Source of the DNA: Salvelinus alpinus
Lineage: Eukaryota > Chordata > Actinopteri > Salmoniformes > Salmonidae
NCBI RefSeq assembly: GCF_045679555.1
Contig: NC_092093.1
Coordinates: forward strand, 66,721,714 to 66,785,713
Length of the DNA: 64,000 nucleotides
Direction of reading: 5' to 3'
The position numbers were made by a program, and so were the translations under genes. The notes beneath the pieces were generated by a model, which had not been told where the DNA came from, did no database searches, and saw only the letters and a list, made by a program, of their open reading frames with translations. Every line of letters begins with the position of its first letter. Position 1 is the first letter of the stretch. Of the stretch, positions 32,537 through 45,106 are shown in pieces.

Positions 32537-32645
32537 GTACCACAGCTATGGGCTGTGTCCAGGCACTCCTCGTTTGGTCAAGAACAGTCCTTAGCCATGG
32601 TATATTGGCCATATACCACAAACCCCCGATGTGACTTATTGCTTC
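32537..32645. repeat. Salmonid fold-back MITE, right part
   Basis: This continues the MITE begun at 29852 (gtaccacagctatgggctgt, tccaggcactcctcgtttgg) and ends with the inverted copy of 29968-30012. Confidence 0.78.
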
Positions 32646-32929
32646 TACTGCTTTACTGTGCTCTACATTATAGCCTACTGTTATTCTTTACATAACCTTT
32701 GTTTGGTGTAAGAGCGTGTAGGCCTAATCTAATGTAAATAAATCTGATCTGATTGGGCTCCAGATTGCTGGGCCTCATTTCGGCCTTTGAAACATTAAAA
32801 TCAAAATGTGCTATTCTGTTGATTTGAAATAAATAGAAAATTCCTCCACCATAAAGTTCCTTAAGACCTGCCTACGCACTATTATTTTTGTTGTTGTGAT
32901 GGGGTATTCAATTGACTTATTACGGATTT

Positions 32930-33770
32930 GTTACACAATTATGTCACTGTGCTATGGCTATTTATACAACAGGTGGGTCTAATCCTGAATGCTGATTGGT
33001 TAAAACCTCATTCCAGCCGGTGTCTATTCCACAACTTACCACCAACTAAATCTATGATGTTAAAATGATGATTTACTCTGTTCAATCGGACTGCGCAATC
33101 CACTGTCTCATCAGCCCAGCCAGGCAATTTATAAACTTGATCTCCACTATAAAAAGCATCTAGAAATTCTCTCACATTTCTATGAGACTAACATTTAGCT
33201 TTCAGCAACGGAGATTTGTATATAAACCTTGCTGTCTGTCTCTCCGACATTTGCAACATTGTTTCATTATTCAAATTCGATCTAAAGCTGTCCCATAGTA
33301 ATGAGCGTGTTGGGACGAGACAGACAGGCACGCAGCTTTTCTCAGCCAGTCGAAATCATGAATCACATAGCATCATTTTTTTGGTTATATACAAAGAAAT
33401 GTCAATTGAAAAAAGGTCAAAACGAAACATAGTGCAGCTAGTTTTCAGTCTTTCCAGCTTCAGTTTGAAGTGATTGTGTTAGCTGTGTTGTTGGCTAGTT
33501 CCTCTGAACAACAGTGTCCTGACCAGAGAGCACATTTTCTATGCCAGGAGAAATCGCACCTTAATAGCTCATTGTTATGGATGCATCCAAATAAATGTCA
33601 CTAGAAACAGCTTAAACAAATGCAACTACTGTTTTATTCTGGCTGCACTGTTTAATGTGAGTTAGCCGTAGTTGGCTAGCTAGCAAGCAAGGGATAAGAA
33701 CGTTGCCAGCCAGTAGATTCAGAACAAAAAGTCTGAACGACTGAGTCTCGACTGAACGATTATGGTAGCG
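32930..33770. repeat. Dispersed salmonid non-coding repeat
   Basis: I recognise blocks such as ggtgggtctaatcctgaatg, cagccaggcaatttataaac and gctgtcccatagtaatgagc from a very frequent salmonid repeat. No open frame of note and no defined termini are visible; its right side is cut by the LTR at 33773. Its class is not assigned. Confidence 0.6.
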
Positions 33771-33772
33771 TT

Positions 33773-34395
33773 TGTAACGAGTGCCCTGAGAGTCGGGAAG
33801 CAAGTTCCGGGAGTGAGTGTTTCAATAAAATAAACGGAACATACATAATACAAAACAAGAAACACTAACAGCACACAGACATGAAACAGAAACAATGACG
33901 CCTGGGGAAGGAAACAAAGGGAGTGACATATATATAGGGAAGGTAATCAGGGAGGTGATGAAATCCAGGTGAGTCTGACGACGCGCAGGTGCGCGTAACG
34001 ATGGTGACAAGTATGCGCCATAACAAGCAGCCTGGTGACCTGGAGGCCAGAGAGGGAGCACACGTGACAGTACCCCCACCCGAGGCGCGGCTCCAGCCAC
34101 AGGACGCCGACCAAAATGACGATCCCGGGGATCAGGAGCGGACCGGTCACCTCTGTTGAGACGAGGGTAACCTGACAGTCCGGCTGAGGCAGGGGAGCCT
34201 GGCGATCCGGCTGAGGCATGAGAGCCTGACAAGCCGGTGGAAGCAGGGGAGCCTGGCGATCTGGTGAAGGAATGAAAGCCCGACAAGCCAGCTATAGAAT
34301 GGGAGCCTGACGAACCGGCGGAGGCAGGGGAGCCTGGCGAGCTGTCTGAGGCATGAGAGCCTGTAGTGGCTCCCAGACCCGACGTCATTCCCACC
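33773..34395 (-). mobile_element. LTR element, second family: one LTR plus the 3' end of its internal region
   Basis: The LTR is 33773-34069 (tgtaacgagtgccctgagag ... ggagcacacgtgaca). On the minus strand it is a 3' LTR that begins TGTCACGTGTGC right after a purine-rich tract (gggtgggggtac). The attached internal sequence (34070-34395) is the 3' part of a repeat-coding region. It is cut off at about 34395, where hAT sequence begins, so the 5' LTR is missing. Confidence 0.8.
34070..34394 (-). pseudogene. Fragment of LTR-element internal reading frame, Ser/Gly/Pro repeat protein
   Basis: The minus-strand frame encodes repeated SPGSPASAGSSGSHS-like units of about 9 residues followed by RDRHFGRRPVAGAAPRVG just before the polypurine tract. 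It parallels the proline-rich repeat frame of the 45-49 kb element: a low-complexity tandem-repeat protein ending at the polypurine tract. It is truncated at its N-terminal side. Function unknown. Confidence 0.5.
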
Positions 34396-35792
34396 GAAAA
34401 GAGAAAAAAACACTCCCTGATGCTTCTCTGATGGGTAGTTGAATGTTCGTGGGCAAGGAATAATTAACTACATCATCTCCACCCCTCAACCAGTATTCTA
34501 CAAGAGCACAGACACAAGGGACAACAGACACACCGGTCTCTACATTGCAGATGAGCTGAAGGCAGCCATCAATGACCTTGGACCACAGAAGGTATTTGCA
34601 CTGGTGACAGACAATGCTGCGAACATGAAGGCTGCTTGGCCTAAAGTGGAGGAGTCCTACCTTCACCTCACACCCATTGGCTGTACTGCTCATGCATTGA
34701 ATCTGCTCAAGGACATCATGGCACTGAAAACAATGGATACACTCTACAAGAGAGCCAAGGAAATGGTTAGGTATGTGAAGGTCATCAAGTTATAGCAGCA
34801 ATCTACCTCACCAAGCAATGTGAGAAGAATAAGAGCACCACATTGAAGCTACCCAGCAACACCCGTTGGGGTGGTGTTGTCATCATGTTGGGTAGTCTCC
34901 TGGAGCGGAAGGAGTCTCTCCAAGAAATGGCCATATCACAGTCTGCCGATATGGACAGCTCCATCAAGAGAATCCTCCTGGATGATGTATTTTGGAAGAG
35001 AGTGGTAAGCAGCCTGAATCTCCTGAAACCTATAGCAGTAGTCATTGCACGGATTGAGGGAGACAATGCCATCCTGTCTGATTTTCAGACTCTGCTTGCA
35101 GATGTAAGAGAAGAAATCCATCCTGCCCTGCCCACTTCACTGTTGCTCCAAGCAGAGTAAATTGCAGTTCTGAAATACATCAAAAAGCGTGAAGACTTCT
35201 GCCTGAAGCTCATACACGCCGTAGCATACATGTTGGACTCCAATTATGCTGGCAAGAGCATGCTGTCTGGTGCAGAGATCAACAAGGCCTATGGTGTCAT
35301 CAATACCGTGTCTCGCCACCTTGGCCTGGATGAGAGCAAGGTTCTTGGCAGTCTGGCGAAGTACACTTCCAAGCAAGGGCTTTGGGATGGAGTTGCAATA
35401 TGGCAGTCGTGCCAACACATCTCATCAGCCACCTGGTAGAAGGGACTTTGTGGATCTGAGGCTATTTCCCCTGTTGCCTCCATCATCCTCCAAATCCCAC
35501 CAACATCAGCCGCCTCAGAGCGCAACTAGTCCTTATTTGGGAACACACACACCAAAGCACGCAACAGGCTGACCAATACAATGGTTGAAAAATTGGTGGC
35601 CATCCGGGCAAACGTGAGGCTTTTTGAGCATGACAACGAGCCATCCTTTGATATATATTAAAAACCAAATACTTTTATACTTTTACTCAAGTAGTATTTA
35701 CGGGGTGACTTTCACTTTTACTTTAGTCATTTTCTATTAAAGTATATATACTTTTACTTAAGTATGACAATTGGGTACTTTTTCCACCACTG
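34396..35792 (+). mobile_element. hAT element, 5'-truncated, transposase-bearing
   Basis: The 3' terminus ttgggtactttttccaccactg (to 35792) and the preceding acttaagtatgacaa block match the hAT MITE at 23414-23986. Upstream lies a decayed hAT transposase (34439-35661). The 5' end is missing and joins the LTR internal sequence at about 34395, so the insertion order cannot be fixed. Confidence 0.85.
34439..35661 (+). pseudogene. hAT transposase, frameshifted, N-terminus missing
   Basis: The RNase-H-like core is read in three frame segments. 34439-34795 holds YIISTPQPVFYKSTD, LVTDNAANMKAAWPKVE and IGCTAHALNLL, the hAT Asp and Cys/His region. 34843-35160 holds LPSNTRWGGVVIMLGSLLER. 35230-35439 holds a helical insertion. 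The tail (about 35490-35661) is the hAT C-terminal dimerisation domain, PPTSAASERN, a stop in place of Trp, SLFGNTHTKARNRL, ending DNEPSFDIY. At least three frame breaks and one nonsense codon make it inactive. The BED zinc finger expected at the N-terminus is absent. Confidence 0.87.
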
Positions 35793-36394
35793 CTTTTTCT
35801 AAAGATTAGCCAGCTAGGCTATAGCTGGACCTCGAGCTGGATTCCGCATAAGCATGTAGGGAAAGGGTCCTATTTTTTTAGACAGACTAGCACAAAAATA
35901 ATTGAAACTTGGATTATGATGGATTATGATCATTTAGTGGTAAAAAAAAAAAGTTTGCTTCATGGCTCAGGCAACCAGGTGTAGGCTACAACGAAAAGCA
36001 GTTTTTTTTCCTGGTTCAATGGAAGTCAATGAACTAAGTAGACCAAACCCAGCTGCAATTGCATTGGTGTCTATGGGAGACTCCCCCTGACAATTGTTTG
36101 GGGGGTAAACGGCCTGAGTGAACTATCTTCATTTATCCACCATTTTTGCTGTAGACAAAGATAATCTATTATGTTGCTCAGCTCAGTCGTGACTTGTGGA
36201 CTTTACAGGTGTTTTTGAGTAATTAACAATGCAATGCTGGTGGGTGGTACAGTACTATTCAAATAAAACCCAGCGCTGAAACAAACCATAGGCAAAAAAT
36301 TATTTACATATCATTTCATAGGAAAAGACACGTCATTGGCATGAATCTGCACGAAGCGGTCTTTTCGTCTTTGTTACTTCAAGCCCAAATTATT
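35793..36394. other. No feature recognised
   Basis: AT-rich sequence without a defensible gene or repeat end. Confidence 0.4.
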
Positions 36395-36602
36395 ATAATG
36401 TATTAAAAACCTTTATTTAACTAGGCAAGTCAGTTAAGAACAAATTATTATCGACAATGACGGCCTACCCCGGCAATGCCGGGCAAATTATGCACCGCCC
36501 TATGGGACTCCCAATCACAGCCGGATTTGAACCAAGGGCTGTAGTGACACCTCTTGCACTGTGATGCAGTGCCTTAGACCGCCGCGCCCCTCGAGAGTCC
36601 AA
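36395..36602 (-). mobile_element. tRNA-headed SINE with HpaI-type tail, reverse orientation
   Basis: The tail tatttaactaggcaagtcag is at the left. The head at the right, read on the minus strand, gives gcggtctaaggcactgcatc (box A) and gttcaaatccgg (box B). It is the same arrangement as the SINE at 27080-27320. Confidence 0.82.
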
Positions 36603-36839
36603 ATATATCATACTTTGACCAAAATGATGACTTATTGACTTACATCGTTGTGCAACATCATGGGTAAGGTCTGGCTATTGTCTTTCAGCTCAAAAAAAGT
36701 GCATTTTTACTGGTGTGGGCATTTAAGTTTACATGTACGGTATACATGTGTGCACTGCAATTAGTTCCTGCCGATAGTCACTTGTGAACTGCAAGAGCCA
36801 TGAATTTACATTGGAAATAAATGACCGCTTGGTCTGCGA

Positions 36840-37147
36840 AACACAATTGCATTTTATCGGTGGCAATTTGAATGCACAGAGATACCGTGACGGCATACTG
36901 AGGGCCCATTGTCGTGCCGTTCATCCGCCGTCATCATCTCATGTTTCAGCCTCATGTCGCAAGGATCTGTACACAATTCCTGGAAGCTGAAAATGTCCCA
37001 GTTCTTCCATGTACTGCATACTCTCCAGACAAGTCACCCATTGAGCATGTTTTGGGATGCTCTGGGTCGACGTTTAAGACAGGGTGTTCCAGTTCCTGCC
37101 AATATCCAGCAACTTCGCACAGCCATTGAAGATAAGTGTTTCCAGTG
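36840..37147 (+). pseudogene. Tc1 transposase C-terminal remnant
   Basis: Readable in shifting frames: IGGNLNAQRYRDGILRAH, VPFIRRHHLMFQPHVARICT, QFLEAENVPVLP, SPDKSPIEHVLGCSG. This is the catalytic C-terminal half of a Tc1-type transposase. The second-Asp motif (HDNARPH in relatives) is deleted between FQ and PHVAR; the Glu in SPIEHV remains. Inverted repeats of the parent element were not identified. Confidence 0.78.
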
Positions 37148-38327
37148 ATATCATCGCTGTGCATTATCGGTGTGCATTATCGGTGTGCATTATCGGTGTG
37201 CATTGCCTACTAATTGTCTACTAATTTCTTGATGATGTCATTGGAAACACTTATGTGCCTCTATATTTTTTACTACAAAACATAGAAAGGCCCTATTTTC
37301 ATATATGTTGATGTTGGGGTGGTGCCAGAGATGATGAATATGAAGTTTTTTATTTATTTGTTATTTCCCTTTAACAACTCTTGACCCTACACTCTCAAAA
37401 AGAAATCTACAAGTTGGTGCCAAATAAGGTTCTTGAGGCCTTTCAAAAATCAAAAATCCAGAAATGTTTTGGCCCTCCAGAATTTAATAGACCTGCTGTA
37501 GGATTTTAAGCCTTATTTGCATATTTCCCAGGGTGCCTATCGAGTGAATTTGAGAGTTACCAATACCACCCATGACTGTGTTTGCTAGTGACAGAGACAT
37601 GGTTGTTGCATTCATTCATTTCTAACCCTGTGGCCTCACTGAGTAAGATATAAGGTTAATACACTTGTAATTATGATTGTTTGTATAAATGTTTATTCTG
37701 TTTGTGCTGTAGTGTAATCCCTGCTAATATCTGTGACTTGATCCTCTAATATGTGTGTATTGTGGTTGTTGGAAAACAAATAAAACTGTTTATAACAAAA
37801 AACAATGACATTTCACTATTATGATCACTGGATAAACAATTAAATTAAATTTGTAAAACTTGATTCATCCCCAAGGGGAAATGACTTAACTTTACTAAAC
37901 ATTAACAAACATTTAACTAAACGACAAAGCAAGTTTTGCTCTGTAGAAGCACTAGCTGAGGAATGTTTAGGGTGTGTTCTGTTGTATATATATTGTAGCA
38001 TGGATGAAGAGGAATCCACTCCCAGCCAATAACCACAAGTTGTTCATGTCATTGTAATTCATTTGAGATTTGGAGCTGGGATACAAGTGGGCTTGCACTG
38101 CAGGAATGGACACCACTGATTGGTTGGGGTTATTATGACAGTAGTTTGAGGGAGAGATTAAGGATTTTCAGGAACTGCTGAGAAGCACATTTGAAAGTAT
38201 AGTTCCAAACCTTCTCCCACAAAAACACACCCTGTCACCCACACTTACCAACTAAGCTTTATTTCAAAAGTTATTTCCATTTCCATGGTTTTTGCCTAAA
38301 AACACAAATCTATTTTCTATCAGCAAA
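37148..38327. other. No gene recognised; short local repeats
   Basis: A gtgcattatcg unit is repeated three times in tandem at about 37160-37202 (ggtgtgcattatcggtgtgc). A decayed Angel-like segment is near 37395-37500. Otherwise this is AT-rich non-coding sequence. Confidence 0.45.
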
Positions 38328-39854
38328 TACAGTGCCTTGCGAAAGTATTCATCCCCCTTGGCATTTTTCCTATTTTGTTTTCTTACAACCTGGAATTGAA
38401 ATAGATTTTTTGGAGGTTTGTATCATTTGATTTACACAACATGCCTACCACTTTGAAGAAAAACAAGAAATACAACAAAAAAAACAGAAAACTTGAGCGT
38501 GCATAACTATTCACCCCCCAAAGTCAATACGTTGTAGAGCCACCTTTTGCAGCACTTACAGCTGCAAGTATCTTGGGGTTTGTCTCTATAAGCTTGGCAC
38601 ATCTAGCCACTGGGATATTTGCCCATTCTTCAACGCAAAACTGCTCCAGCTCCTTCAAGTTGGATGGGTTCTGCTGGTGTAAAGCAATCTTTAAGTCATA
38701 CCACAGATTCCCAATTGGATTGAGGTCTGGGCTTTGACTAAGCCATTGCAAAACATTTAAATGTTTTCCCTTAATTAAACAACTCGAGTGTTGTTTTAGC
38801 AGTATGCTTAGGGTCATTGTCCTGCTTAGGGTCATTTCTCAGTCCCTGCCAATGAAAAGCATCCCCACAGCATGATGCTACCACCACCATGCTTCACTGT
38901 GAGGATGGTGTTCTCGGGGTGATGAGAGGTGTTGGGTTTGCGCCAGACATAGCATTTTCCTTGATGGCCAAAAAGCTACATTTTTGTCTCATCTGGCTAG
39001 AGTACCTTCTTCCATATGTTTGGGGAGTCTCCCACACGCCATTTGGCGAACAACAAACTAGTTTGCTTATTTTTTTCTTTAAGCAATGGCTTTTTTTCTA
39101 GCCACTCTTCTGTAAAGCCCAGCTCTGTGGAGTGTATGGCTTAAAGTTGTCCTATGGACAGATACTCCAATCTTCAATGTGGAGCTTTGCAGCTCCTTCA
39201 GGGTTATCTTTGGTCTCTTTGTTGCCTCTCTGATTAATGCCCTCCTTGCCTGGTCCGTGAGTTTTGGTGGGCGGTGCTCTCTTGGCAGGTTTGTTGTGGT
39301 GCCATATTCTTTCCATTTTTTAATAATGGATTTAATGGTGCTCTGTGGTATGTTCAAACTAGTTTTATTTTAATAACCCAACCCTGATCTGTACTTCTCC
39401 ACAACCTTGTCCCTGACCTGTTTGGAGAGCTCCTTGGTATTCATGGTGCCACTTGCTTGGTGGTCCGCCTAACTTAGTGGTGTTACAGACTCTGGGGTCT
39501 TTCAGAACAGGTGTATATATACTGAGATCATGTGACAGATTATGTGACACTTAGATTGCACACAGGTGGACTTTATTCAACTAATTATGTGACTTCTGAA
39601 GGTAATTGGTTGCACCAGATCTTATTTAGGGGCTTCATAGCAAAGTGGGTGAATACATATGCACACATCACTTTTCCGTTTTTTAAATTTTGTAATTTTA
39701 AAGTTCTTTTTTTAATTTCACTTCACCAATTTGGACTATTTTATGTACGTCCATTGCATGAAATCCAAATAAAAATCCATTATAATTACAGGTTGTAATG
39801 CAACAAAATAGGAAAAACGCAAAAAGGGAATGAATATTTTTGCAAGGCACTATA
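38328..39854 (-). mobile_element. Tc1/mariner element, degraded
   Basis: Termini are cagtgccttgcgaaagtatt (left, after TA at 38328) and aatatttttgcaaggcact (right, before TA). It is the same family as 52079-53681 but in the other orientation. At 1.53 kb it is full length, with a broken minus-strand transposase. Confidence 0.9.
38524..39444 (-). pseudogene. Tc1 transposase, multiply broken
   Basis: From the start at 39444 the minus strand gives MNTKELSKQ-type sequence. It is followed by the helix-turn-helix and linker (39079-39357: NIPQSTIKSIIKKWKEYGTT, REHRPPKLTDQARRALIREA). After several breaks comes the C-terminal part (38524-38835: [17 protein letters not shown] and RCAKLIETNPKILAAVSAAK). 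The catalytic Glu is lost (NPIG in place of NPIE). A short duplication (ccttagggtcattgtcctg) disrupts the second-Asp region. Confidence 0.85.
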
Positions 39855-42800
39855 GTATTTGGTACAGCCATTGCTATCATCAAAAACTTTGTGGGAAAAA
39901 GAGGATGTGCTGTTAATCTCAGTATTTGGGTTTTGGGTGCCCCTGGGCTCTCTCTGTGACTTTCCAGTGCAGAGCTGTCACTTGTCTAATCCCGTTAACT
40001 CCACAACTATCCATAAAGTACCAGCATGCCAAGTGGCTGAGGCTTTCCGGCCAAGCCTTTGATCCTACTCAAGAACTTGATCTGAAGACAAAGAGAACTT
40101 TAATCAAGTGGCACTCTATGAAAATCAACCCTCATGATCAGGGTCCTGAGTTTGTCCAGATCACTTGAGAAGGCGGAGAATAACTCAAGGACCTATGATA
40201 GTCACAAGATCGCTTGTCGCGAAGGTTCTCATTTCTAATGGAATGTGGCCCTAGATCCAGTGCGCATATTGTCAGTGTCTGTGCTTTGGTTGGTGTGATC
40301 GAGTCATTATTATGAATAATTAGAGTTCTGAGAAGGGGCTTTAGTTTTCTTACCGTTTATTTATACAGGTAAGTCAATTAAGAACAAATTCTTATTTACA
40401 ATGATGACCTGTCAAACACATCAATAAACAACGCATCAATAAACAGTTGGTAAATATTTACATCAAAAAAACATTTGCAGGTCATGATGTGCTTGAACAA
40501 CAGAGGGAATTGAAAAGATCAGCAGCGTTATTTACAGACAAATGCCGGGCAGACAGCCAAGGCATTGGGTGAAATGTCACTGAACACAGCACCGGAAAGT
40601 CATTTCATTCCGTTTTGCCAAGTGAGGTGTGAATTTATTCGTTATGCAACGTAACACGTCTATTTCATAAATGCCTCCTTTTCAGTGTAAACCTCACCCT
40701 TGATGTTTGCTGTGGTAGAGTCATTCAGAACTAGCTAGAAAGATTTAACTATGTCTAACAAAACAACATTTGATTTATTTCTCATCTATGAAGGGATCAG
40801 TACAGCTCAGATTCACGTGTTTGTTCTTGAGCTAAATGACTCTCAGTAATAGCACTGTGATCAGAGATGGGCAATATTTCTGTTGCATGTATTTGAAACA
40901 TGTATTTCAATTACTTCTGAGTATTTTGCCATTTGTATTACACTGGGCTGAACTATGTATGTATTTTTTAACAAGATACTTTCGAGAGCTGTAATTTGTA
41001 TTTTCAAAATACAAAATGCTTTTCTATACAGTTTGTTTTATAGCTGTTCACCATTTTGTGGCCTCCTTTCAACCTTCGTTGGTATCAGAAGTCTAATGGC
41101 ACTATCGTGTGATGAGAGAGTCTGCTAAATGAATTAAATATAAATGTGCATATAAAAATTGACAATTGCAAAGCATGCTGAGTATTATTCTAATCGTTAC
41201 TGAGAACGTTGTTGTTGTTGTTCGGGCCGGCTACTTGCAAATGTAAATACAAAATATATGTATTTTAATTCATTACATTTCAAAATGTATTCATATATAG
41301 TATTCATTTTTTTAAATATATATCTTTGTCCATATTGTCCATGAGTTTCTAGTAGATAACCATATGGTTCCATAGAAAATTGCCTAATTAATGAAAAACA
41401 GCATCCTATCAACAATGGCATTATTTTCAATTAACTCTGCAACTCTTCCAACTTTTCTTCCCAACTTCTACCAGTTTGACATCAACAAAAATTACAACAA
41501 ATACATACTGATGACGTAGCGTTGACTATCATTAAATGTGAAGACTGTATTTTATCAAATCAATTCTCTATGCGTAATCTAATTATGCGATTAAACTAAT
41601 CATGTAACTTCAATTAACTAGGACGTTGGGGCACTACGGTAACATGTTGTTTATAGAGTTTCCATTTACTGAATATAACTCTTCAGATATTTTATTTCCT
41701 TATGGACTACAGTCTTCTATTAAGGTATTATTACCTCATCATTCTCATTCCTGAACATCGCAAACCCTTGGATATCTGCATGAATTATTTATTTACTAAC
41801 TAACTTAAATCAATCACAGAATTACAGAAACACACACACCCAATAGGTCATACATTGGTTACTGACATGATTGAAAAGTCCCTAGTGGGCTAAGCTGATA
41901 TGACAGCTTGGTAGACAAAGGAAAGGGGTGGGGACAGTTCAAAAGCGGGAAACTCAGAGAGGATTCACTGTAATACAGTTGATAACTACACTCATGAAAT
42001 GCTAATACTTTTAACATGAACAGCTGCTCATTCGAAAATAATTTGCAAGTTACATATTTACGAGCGTATGCCTTTGTTGTCCCTCTCTGATCACCGGTCC
42101 GTCTGCTGGATAGTCAGTCAACAGAAAGCGCCTGGTTTGTCCACCAGAGATCAAAGTCTGTCATAGTTGTTATTATGGATACTTCAGAGTACCATTCAGA
42201 AATATTCTTAGATCGGATGCGTTTACCAGACTGAAGTATTTAAACAGCTGCAGCCTGAATAATTGGTCTTTAGTTTGTAGATTTCTTCACCATTTCAGCG
42301 TGGGGATGATCTCTACGTTCTCTGGTCTTGTCCTTTTGTAGAGTTGTAGTTTGAACCACTTCACACACCAGCTTCACCCGGCATGTTTTGGTCTCTTGAG
42401 TGATATCCATTAAAACGGGGGGACATCGGCCCGGCATTATCTTGACTATAGTTTTTAAATTGCCAACCATTTCAACATGTAGCGACAGCTCTATATTTTC
42501 TGGTCTAATGTACATTTTGTTGGAAGTGGCTATTATACTATAGTATAAAAGGGGGCGTTCCACGATGCCGATGTCTCTACTCACGAGATTTGGTCACTGA
42601 CTAGTTAAAACTTTATTTGAAAACCCATACTCTCATTTAGAAGGCTAACATCACCATTTCATCTTTTCAAAAGTATTCCTATACTCAATCATTTATTTGA
42701 TACAACATTCAGATGCAGACCCCAAAATTGAGAAATGTATACAACCAAAGGAACAGTCATGTGCGTCTCCTGTCCTTCATAAGGTCACCAAATGAAGCAA

Positions 42801-43690
42801 ACTCGACATGACTGTTCCTTAAGTGTCCACGGACCATTTCAACTGCTTGGAATACATAAATACTGTTCAATTATTCAAACTTCTAATGTCCAAGTGTCTC
42901 TCTGTGTTCCACAGCTTACATTCCAACCTCGAACACTACAGAGCATAGAGGCAGCGTAATTTTACGACCGCCATTAAGCGGCCCTCTCCCTCTCTCCCTC
43001 TGCGGGAGAGAGAGGGCGCTGTTGAGTGGACCCACTGCAACCTGATCCTCCAGATCTTCACAGGAGAGTTATGACACTGACGTAGTAAAATAAATAAATG
43101 TGTAAAACTAAATATAAAAAATATTATGCTGAAACCTTCATATTAAACACCAATGGTATTCACTAAGTTGATGGTTTATATTTAGGATAATGTTTTACAG
43201 CTTTGTCATTCTGTTTTTTTGGTTTAAAATCACCTTATTTCATTATCTCGTGTATTTTACATGCGATAAAGGCAACACAGAGATAATTACAGACACCTGT
43301 GATAATTTGAAGTACCCAAAAAGGGCCCGCTAGACATCTTGTGATAGATTACATAAAATCCTTGAGATATACCAAAATTCTGGTAGTTTACTGGTAAACT
43401 TAGAAAGTTTACAGTACAGCCCTCCCTTTGCAATCCTAGACACGGTTGATCATTGAAGATAGTGGTGTCAAAGCCTTCGTAGGGATACATTTCATGCGCC
43501 TTTGTTAGGTATGCTTTATGTGTTGACATTTATATGGATTTGGAATTCTGTTTTGAGTCACATTGTATTTCAAATGTGTTGCCAGTGTCTGAGGATGGAG
43601 ACAATGATTACCAGATGGAAGGAGGTCTCTGTGTTTTGCCCTTGGAGGCTTGGAGCTCTCTTTTGGGTCAAGTCTCTACAATGCCAAGAG
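39855..43690. other. Long stretch with no supported gene
   Basis: About 3.8 kb. It contains a SINE tail fragment at 40360-40410 (aggtaagtcaattaagaaca). A decayed repeat at about 40865-41275 has the blocks gagatgggcaatatttctg and aatacaaaatatatgtattt. A 15-bp perfect hairpin stem lies at 42748-42820, and a C/T-rich hairpin at about 42979-43020. A 104-codon minus-strand frame (42270-42584) has no recognisable motif, splice context or relative known to me, and is not called as a gene. Confidence 0.45.
42748..42820. other. Hairpin, 15-bp perfect stem
   Basis: aaggaacagtcatgt (42748-42762) pairs perfectly with acatgactgttcctt (42806-42820). Inside, cttcat and atgaag can form a second 6-bp stem around an 11-base loop. 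The asymmetric internal loop (about 12 against 8 bases) makes it a poor microRNA precursor. It may be a small fold-back remnant. Confidence 0.5.
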
Positions 43691-43700
43691 AAGGAGTTAA

Positions 43701-43850
<150 letters not shown>

Positions 43851-43941
43851 CGGTGTCTAGTAATAGAAATGGCTCCCTCAATGAAGGAGGCTCTATCTCG
43901 CTCTGCTACGGTGACCTGAGTCATCTACCCTGAACAGTTGG

Positions 43942-44113
<172 letters not shown>

Positions 44114-45101
44114 AGGGTGTCCTGTGCTCTGTTTCTTCCTGGTTCATATCTCTTTGTTCCATTAAAATGCAGGGTAATTGTGTGAGTGACTGGTGTGATG
44201 GCTGCAGGTCTGGACCTTTTTCTGTTACTCACTCATTGGTAATAAAGGGAACAGAAACATGGATACCCCCCTTTTCCAAATTTCTGTCTTCCCAGCCCAC
44301 CTGCTTATAACTAAGTGAAGAGAATTTTCGTCAAACTTTCCACGACCTTCAGGGCCTTAAGTTCCGCCGCTCCCTGAGTTACTGAGTTAGCCCCAGAGCT
44401 CCACGGTGAATGGCAACGCTTTAGACTTTTAATATCAGGAGGGTTCCAGGTGATGCTTCGTGATAAAACTTTTTAGGCTGTCTGCTCTTTGATGTTCCCT
44501 GGTGCTTTTAATAAGGATCAGACTTAGGGGTGTTTTGCCGAACCCCACTACGGGGATGGCTCGGGGACAGCAGAGGGGGAGGGGGTCCCATCAGCCACCA
44601 TAAAATATATATTTTTTAAATGTCTCTCTCCTCTCTACCTCTCTCTCACCCTTCCTCCCTCTCTCTTTTTCTTCTCCCGCTCTTCTCTTTAATCACAGTA
44701 GCCTCAGCACCCCTCCTCCCTGGTGAGTTCATCAGTTCATTAAGGAGGACTTAGCCCAGATGAATTAGCCTTGTGAAGGACAACTCTCTGAAGTCCAAAG
44801 TTTTCACGAGCACCTTTGGGAATGGGGGCGGAGGGGGTTAGGATGGGCCAGAGGGGGGCGGGGGTGGTGGAGGTGACTGAGAGGGATGTATGACACAGGA
44901 AGCACACTGAGCGGGGTTGCGTGCTCCAGGAGAGCCCAGAAACATGTGTGTACACACGTTGGGGACTTCGGGGAGAGGGATGAGCCAGTCTGAACTCTGA
45001 CCCCACATTTGAAATATAAGGCCAATCAAAAACATGTGTGATGCCGTGGCTATGGTATGTCTAAATGAACATTTCTGTCCCTCGTGCATTTTTTACAAAA
45101 T
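44114..45101. other. No gene recognised
   Basis: About 1 kb of non-coding sequence. It includes a C/T-rich run at 44622-44690 and a G-rich block at 44820-44875. Short open frames on the minus strand owe their length to these biased runs. Confidence 0.45.
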
Positions 45102-45106
45102 CATAG

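Noticed and set aside
42270..42584. 104-codon minus-strand frame
   Set aside because: No recognised domain, no splice or promoter context; may be chance.
42748..42820. MicroRNA precursor
   Set aside because: The 15-bp stem is perfect but the internal loop is large and asymmetric and the duplex arm is too short for typical processing.
42979..43020. C/T-rich hairpin (ctctctccctctgcgggagagagag)-like palindrome
   Set aside because: Explained by simple CT/GA composition; no further support for a functional structure.
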